A program made the translations under genes and the position numbers. Below, piece after piece: positions 6,442-9,128 of a stretch of DNA of 9,128 bases. Location of the stretch: NCBI GenBank assembly GCA_943356425.1, contig CALRFE010000022.1, positions 1 to 9,128 of the forward strand, in the 5' to 3' direction. Numbering within the stretch: the first letter of the stretch is position 1; each line of letters begins with the position of its first letter. Source of the stretch: Candidatus Nomurabacteria bacterium. GTDB lineage: Bacteria > Patescibacteriota > Minisyncoccia > Phycocordibacterales > UBA9973. The notes under the pieces are model-generated. The model searched no databases and was not told the origin of the DNA. It saw nothing but the letters and a program-made list of their open reading frames with translations.

Positions 6442-6520
6442 AAGTCTTTAGTTCTGAGTCTTTAGTCTATAGAGAATGCATTTCACTAAAGACTATAGAC
6501 TAACGACTATCAACTAACTG
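6442..6520. repeat. Pair of inverted heptad arrays between atpG and atpD
   Basis: Two arrays face each other. On the minus strand units begin with CTA/CTC/CTT, the complements lying at 6442, 6449, 6456, 6463 and 6470. On the plus strand CTA cores lie at 6486, 6493, 6500, 6507 and 6514. Both have an exact 7-base step. AGTCTTTAGT at 6457-6466 pairs perfectly with ACTAAAGACT at 6485-6494 (10 bp). In a shifted register AGTCTATAG at 6464-6472 pairs with CTATAGACT at 6493-6501 (9 bp). The same 10-mer AGTCTTTAGT also occurs at 6443-6452. The right array runs through the atpG stop codon. In the atp mRNA this gives a hairpin with alternative registers; no T tract follows, so it is not a classic terminator. 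Confidence 0.75.
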
Positions 6521-7403
6521 AAGCCATACCTGCCGAGATTTCTGATATTTCCTGCGTGATGCCGGCTTGACGAGCTTTGTTGAAGACCAAGGTGAGGTCG
6601 TCAATCATTTCTCCTGCGGCTTCTGAGGCGTTCTTCATGGCGACCATTCGTGAAGATTCTTCGCTGGCTTTTGATTCCAAAATCATCTGATAAATTTGCA
6701 TACGGACGATTTTGATCACGAGCTCTTTCATTAATTCTTCGTAGTTCGGCTCGAAGAGATAGGTTGTAGGTTTTAGGTTTAAGCTTTTAGCTTCTTGTTT
6801 CGCTTCTTCTATTTCTTGTTTGATTGATTCTTTTGAAACTGGAAGTAATTGTCTGACATTTGGAATTTGGAGAAGTGCTGATTTGAAATCGGTGTAGGCA
6901 ACATATATTTTGTCGTAATCGCCTTTCTCGTAAAGATCGGTAACCATGCGAGCAACAGGCAATGTATCGCGGAGTTTGACGGAATCTGGAAGCTCCGTAA
7001 ATGATGCGAGAATATTTTTACCAAGTCGTCGCATTGAAGCGTCGCCTTTCTTACCTACGGTGACGAATTCGATAACGTCGCTTGGATTTTCTTTGAGCAT
7101 TGCAATCACCTTACGAGTAATTTGCGCATTGTATCCGCCGCAAAGTGAGCGGTTGGAGGTAATAAAAACAACAAGGGATTTATTGCCGGTTCGTGGAGTC
7201 AAAAGTGGATGTGTACTATCAGAAATCATTCCAGAAAGTGATTCAAGTACTTCCCAAGAGTAGCGCGCATAAATACGCGACTGGATCGTAGCCGAAACCG
7301 CCTTCTTCATTTTAGAAGCAGCAACAAGCTCCATCGCTTTCGTGATTTTTTTAGTATTCTTAATACTCTTTATTCTACGTTTTATCTCTTTTGTCGAAGC
7401 CAT
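6510..7403 (-). CDS. atpG: F-type ATP synthase gamma subunit
   Basis: A 297-residue central-stalk subunit that rotates within the alpha3-beta3 head (E. coli 287). The N-terminal helix has the conserved MASTKEIKRRIKSIKNTKKITKAMELVAASKM (1-32). The Rossmann-like middle has VVFITSNRSLCGGYN (78-92). The C-terminal helix carries the family signature region around ESKASEESSRMVAMKNASEAAGEMIDDLTLVFNKARQAGITQEISEI. Residues about 204-216 (EAKSLNLKPTTYL), in a loop that varies between species, are encoded by a heptad repeat. The ATG at 7403 is chosen because it gives the full conserved N-terminus. The same 11 residues also occur upstream in a truncated frame starting at 7512. No Shine-Dalgarno is visible. 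The stop lies inside another heptad array. The protein appears complete. Confidence 0.95.
   Translation of the reverse strand: MASTKEIKRRIKSIKNTKKITKAMELVAASKMKKAVSATIQSRIYARYSWEVLESLSGMISDSTHPLLTPRTGNKSLVVFITSNRSLCGGYNAQITRKVIAMLKENPSDVIEFVTVGKKGDASMRRLGKNILASFTELPDSVKLRDTLPVARMVTDLYEKGDYDKIYVAYTDFKSALLQIPNVRQLLPVSKESIKQEIEEAKQEAKSLNLKPTTYLFEPNYEELMKELVIKIVRMQIYQMILESKASEESSRMVAMKNASEAAGEMIDDLTLVFNKARQAGITQEISEISAGMASVS
6758..6793. repeat. Heptad repeat inside the atpG coding sequence
   Basis: Plus-strand AGG/AGC cores lie at 6761, 6768, 6775, 6782 and 6789, an exact 7-base step; on the coding strand they read as CTAAAAG, CTTAAAC, CTAAAAC, CTACAAC units. It is nearly the same as the array between atpD and atpC, in the opposite orientation. 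It stays in frame and encodes about residues 204-216 of gamma (EAKSLNLKPTTYL). Confidence 0.7.
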
Positions 7404-7407
7404 ATAA

Positions 7408-7512
7408 TTATAGTTGTTTGGACTTTACCTGTCCCGTAGCGAACCGAACATGCATTCGATGTGAAGGTTCTGCTATCGGGATTCGTCTTTTGATTTCTTT
7501 AGTACTAGCCAT
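7408..7512 (-). pseudogene. Truncated remnant of an atpG start (11 codons, then unrelated sequence)
   Basis: A 34-codon frame starts 3 bases after the stop of the upstream gene and ends 4 bases before the atpG ATG. Its first 11 residues, MASTKEIKRRI, are identical to the start of the full gamma subunit, but 10 of 33 bases differ, all silently; Ser3 is AGT here and TCG in atpG. After codon 11 the gamma similarity stops and the frame reads into a hairpin sequence with no similarity I can see. I interpret it as the original atpG start, cut off and replaced by a recoded or foreign full copy. It might still be translated as a short leader. Identity is clear from the residues; the mechanism is inference. 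Confidence 0.75.
7433..7480 (-). other. Long bulged hairpin between the atpG remnant and atpG
   Basis: On the minus strand CCCG-a-TAGC-a-GAACC (7480-7466) pairs with GGTTCGCTACGGG (7445-7433), giving 13 bp with two single-A bulges. Inside, ACAT/ATGT adds 4 bp around a 7-base loop, past a small internal loop. A second small hairpin, GGAC/GTCC (7434-7431, 7423-7420), overlaps its 3' foot. There is no T tract, so it is not a standard terminator. The hairpin starts exactly where similarity of the remnant to atpG ends, which marks it as part of the inserted segment (about 7404-7479). It is not a tRNA, and it matches no riboswitch I know. Confidence 0.65.
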
Positions 7513-7520
7513 TTTTTATT
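7510..7520. repeat. 11-bp direct repeat, copy 1 (downstream of inserted gene)
   Basis: CATTTTTTATT here is identical to the copy at 8350-8360. On the coding strand both read AATAAAAAATG and contain a stop (TAA), AAA and the next ATG. The two copies are exactly 840 bases apart and bracket the unrecognised 278-aa gene. Confidence 0.55.
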
Positions 7521-8352
7521 GAAGGTTATATTTGTTTATAGTTGGATAACCCCAGATATTTTTTGCAACTACATATACTGTTACACAATTATTAAAATCA
7601 TTCTGATTGAACTCAGGATCATTATTTCCAGAACCTTTACCAGAAAATCCTCCACTTGAGCCAATGCTTTTCCCTGATGCGTTGTAATAAACAGTAAGTG
7701 CGTCGTAGCCATTGAGTGATGCTGAATAGAACATCATTCCACGTGAAGGGCACTCTTGAATCATTCCATTTTTATATTCTTTAAAAAGAGTTTGGACTAC
7801 AGAAGGAATGGTTGTTTTAGGTTTGTTTTGGGTTACTACAGGAGTAGTTGTCGTTGTTGAATCAGGTGTTTTAATATTTTGAACAATCAAATCAAAAATT
7901 TTAAAAAATTCGTTATTCTCTGGGGTCATGTCAACAAGAACTCCTTTTGTGATAACGCATTTAGTATCGCTAAAAATTTGGCCTGTGCTGCTACTAGTTA
8001 AAACACCATTGACACAGCGTTCCGGTTTAAAATCGTTAGTTATACCCACACTTGCAAACCCTGACGGGTTGAATTTTTCAGCAGGTATATCGCTTGTCAA
8101 TAAAAGTATACCTCTGTCTTCGTATGATGTAACTTTCCAAGTGGATGGATACTTAATGGAAATAGATGCAGCTGACTCGTTAGAAAAGGTTACAGTTTTC
8201 CAATTATTGACTGAATTAATCTCGGACGTGATGGTATTAGAAATTTCTTGCGCCTTTTTCTCTTTGGCGACTTGTGCAGCATGATTCTTGAAAACGAAAA
8301 ATCCTAGGACAAGAATTATTACTATTACAATGGTAACTATAACTTTTTTCAT
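7516..8352 (-). CDS. Membrane-anchored extracellular protein inserted in the atp operon, unknown function
   Basis: The protein has 278 residues. Residues 3-21 are a strongly hydrophobic N-terminal anchor, preceded by MKK and followed by a charged helix (25-45). Domain 1 (about 50-162) contains ISIKYPSTWKV (64-74), a motif often seen in secreted PsbP-like or lipoprotein-like domains of CPR bacteria. A Thr-rich linker STTTTTPVVTQ (165-175) leads to domain 2 (about 183-278), rich in Gly, Ser and aromatic residues. Cysteines C113/C132 and C201/C256 fall as one pair per domain, compatible with disulfides outside the membrane. It does not resemble any F1 or Fo subunit. It sits 3 bases after atpA and 3 bases before the atpG remnant, and looks more AT-rich than its neighbours. 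I do not recognise the family; a function linked to ATP synthase is possible but unproven. Confidence 0.8.
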   Translation of the reverse strand: MKKVIVTIVIVIILVLGFFVFKNHAAQVAKEKKAQEISNTITSEINSVNNWKTVTFSNESAASISIKYPSTWKVTSYEDRGILLLTSDIPAEKFNPSGFASVGITNDFKPERCVNGVLTSSSTGQIFSDTKCVITKGVLVDMTPENNEFFKIFDLIVQNIKTPDSTTTTTPVVTQNKPKTTIPSVVQTLFKEYKNGMIQECPSRGMMFYSASLNGYDALTVYYNASGKSIGSSGGFSGKGSGNNDPEFNQNDFNNCVTVYVVAKNIWGYPTINKYNLQ

Positions 8353-8360
8353 TTTTTATT
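8350..8360. repeat. 11-bp direct repeat, copy 2 (between atpA and inserted gene)
   Basis: CATTTTTTATT spans the atpA stop and the start of the inserted gene, identical to 7510-7520. It could be a duplication made on insertion, or two similar A-rich stop-start junctions; its AT-richness makes chance possible. Confidence 0.5.
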
Positions 8361-9128
8361 TCCCAAACACTCCTTTATAATCATCAATCGCTTTTTTAAG
8401 TTCAGCTTCCCCTTCTTCAGTCCACATTTTTGCAGTGCGGATTTCGGACATGAATTTCTTTGCATTTGCTTCTGCGTATTCGATCAATCCTTCTTCAAAC
8501 GCTTTGATTTTCTCAACGGCGATACTGTCGAGGTAGCCTTTCACGAGTGCGTAGAGAATAACGACTTGGTGTTCAACGAGCATTGGAGAATATTGTCCTT
8601 GCTTCAAAAGTTCAACTGCGCGTCGGCCGCGTTCAAGCTGATTGCGTGTACCTTCATCCAAATCTGATCCGAATTGTGCAAATGCTTCAAGTTCTCGGAA
8701 TTGTGCGAGATCGAGTTTCAACGTTCCGGCAACTTTTTTCATCGCTTTGATTTGTGCAGAACCTCCCACGCGAGACACGGAGTTACCGACGTTTACGGCA
8801 GGACGAATACCTTTATAGAAAAGATCAGTTTCCAAGAAAATTTGTCCGTCAGTAATTGAAATAACGTTTGTCGGAATATATGCAGAAATGTCACCTGCCT
8901 GTGTTTCAATAATTGGAAGTGCTGTGATTGAACCACCGCCGTAGTCTTTGTTCTTTCGGCATGCGCGTTCAAGCAAACGTGAGTGCAAGTAGAAGACATC
9001 ACCCGGATATGCTTCGCGGCCTGGTGGACGGCGGAGCAAGAGCGAGATTTCGCGGTATGCAACTGCGTGTTTTGAAAGATCATCGTAAATAATAAGCACG
9101 TCTTCGCCTTTGTCCATGAAATATTCTG
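8356..9128 (-). CDS. atpA: F-type ATP synthase alpha subunit, C-terminal half (partial)
   Basis: The frame is open at the right edge (first complete codon at 9126) and ends with TAA at 8356, covering 257 residues, about half of a usual alpha subunit. It begins within the nucleotide-binding domain at the Walker B strand DVLIIYDDLSKHA and continues with SLLLRRPPGREAYPGDVFYLHSRLLERA. The alpha/beta family signature PAVNVGNSVS is followed by RVGGSAQ, where the Arg (codon at 8772-8770) is the expected arginine finger reaching the beta catalytic site. The C-terminal helical domain is complete, ending in DDYKGVFGK. Alpha is the non-catalytic partner of beta in the F1 hexamer. Upstream Fo and delta genes are presumably beyond the window. 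The frame is unbroken. The next gene starts 3 bases after the stop, and is not atpG as would be normal. Confidence 0.96.
   Translation of the reverse strand, partial: EYFMDKGEDVLIIYDDLSKHAVAYREISLLLRRPPGREAYPGDVFYLHSRLLERACRKNKDYGGGSITALPIIETQAGDISAYIPTNVISITDGQIFLETDLFYKGIRPAVNVGNSVSRVGGSAQIKAMKKVAGTLKLDLAQFRELEAFAQFGSDLDEGTRNQLERGRRAVELLKQGQYSPMLVEHQVVILYALVKGYLDSIAVEKIKAFEEGLIEYAEANAKKFMSEIRTAKMWTEEGEAELKKAIDDYKGVFGK

Noticed and set aside
6442..6520. CRISPR array
   Set aside because: Units are 7 bases and degenerate, with no repeat-spacer alternation and no cas genes.
7404..7437. A promoter (GGGACA, 17 bases, TATAAT) for atpG inside the inserted segment
   Set aside because: The -10 box at 7412-7407 ends only 3 bases before the ATG, so transcription would begin inside the coding sequence, and the -35 match is poor.
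7420..7480. Group II intron domain V or a tRNA-like element
   Set aside because: A GAACC...GGTTC stem recalls domain V, but the loop, bulge and length do not fit, and no intron body or reverse transcriptase is present. There is no tRNA cloverleaf.
8356..9128. atpA as a truncated pseudogene
   Set aside because: The missing part is due to the window edge; the frame stays open to the last base and all expected motifs are present.

Overview
The window looks like a chromosomal segment of a Patescibacteria (CPR) bacterium, probably Parcubacteria-like. This is inferred from compact genes, short versions of housekeeping proteins, many small anchored proteins of unknown role, an uncharacterised putative glycosyl hydrolase (DUF4015 type) beside an S41 protease, and no visible Shine-Dalgarno sequence before any start. 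No rRNA or tRNA is present to confirm it.

Layout: nearly all genes are on the minus strand, so transcription runs from high to low coordinates. 9128-4557 is the distal part of an F-type ATP synthase operon: atpA (5' part outside the window), an unrecognised membrane-anchored protein, a broken 34-codon remnant of an atpG start, full atpG, atpD and atpC. It ends at a hairpin terminator that also serves a convergent 65-aa plus-strand gene at 4303-4500 with its own consensus promoter. That gene diverges from trhO (4209-3286), a rhodanese-type tRNA U34 hydroxylase followed by a terminator. Next come a 2-TM protein overlapping rsmI (16S rRNA C1402 2'-O-methyltransferase), a second 2-TM protein with a putative glycosyl hydrolase, and the start of an S41 C-terminal processing protease that runs off the left edge.

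The genes cover energy conversion (F1 head: alpha, gamma, beta, epsilon), decoding (tRNA U34 and 16S C1402 modification) and cell-envelope work (DUF4015 protein, S41 protease, small membrane proteins).

Three things stand out. (1) Between the inserted gene and atpG, the first 11 codons of atpG occur twice. The amino acids are identical but the codons are heavily changed, and a bulged hairpin starts exactly where the similarity ends. This looks like a recoded or replaced gene start. (2) Degenerate repeats with an exact 7-base period, built on CTAA-like cores, sit between atpG and atpD (two inverted arrays) and between atpD and atpC, and also inside the atpG coding sequence; a looser related array overlaps the trhO stop. 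(3) Three minus-strand promoters have -35/-10 elements with 16-17 base spacing and the start codon only 6-7 bases after the -10 box, which predicts leaderless mRNAs.
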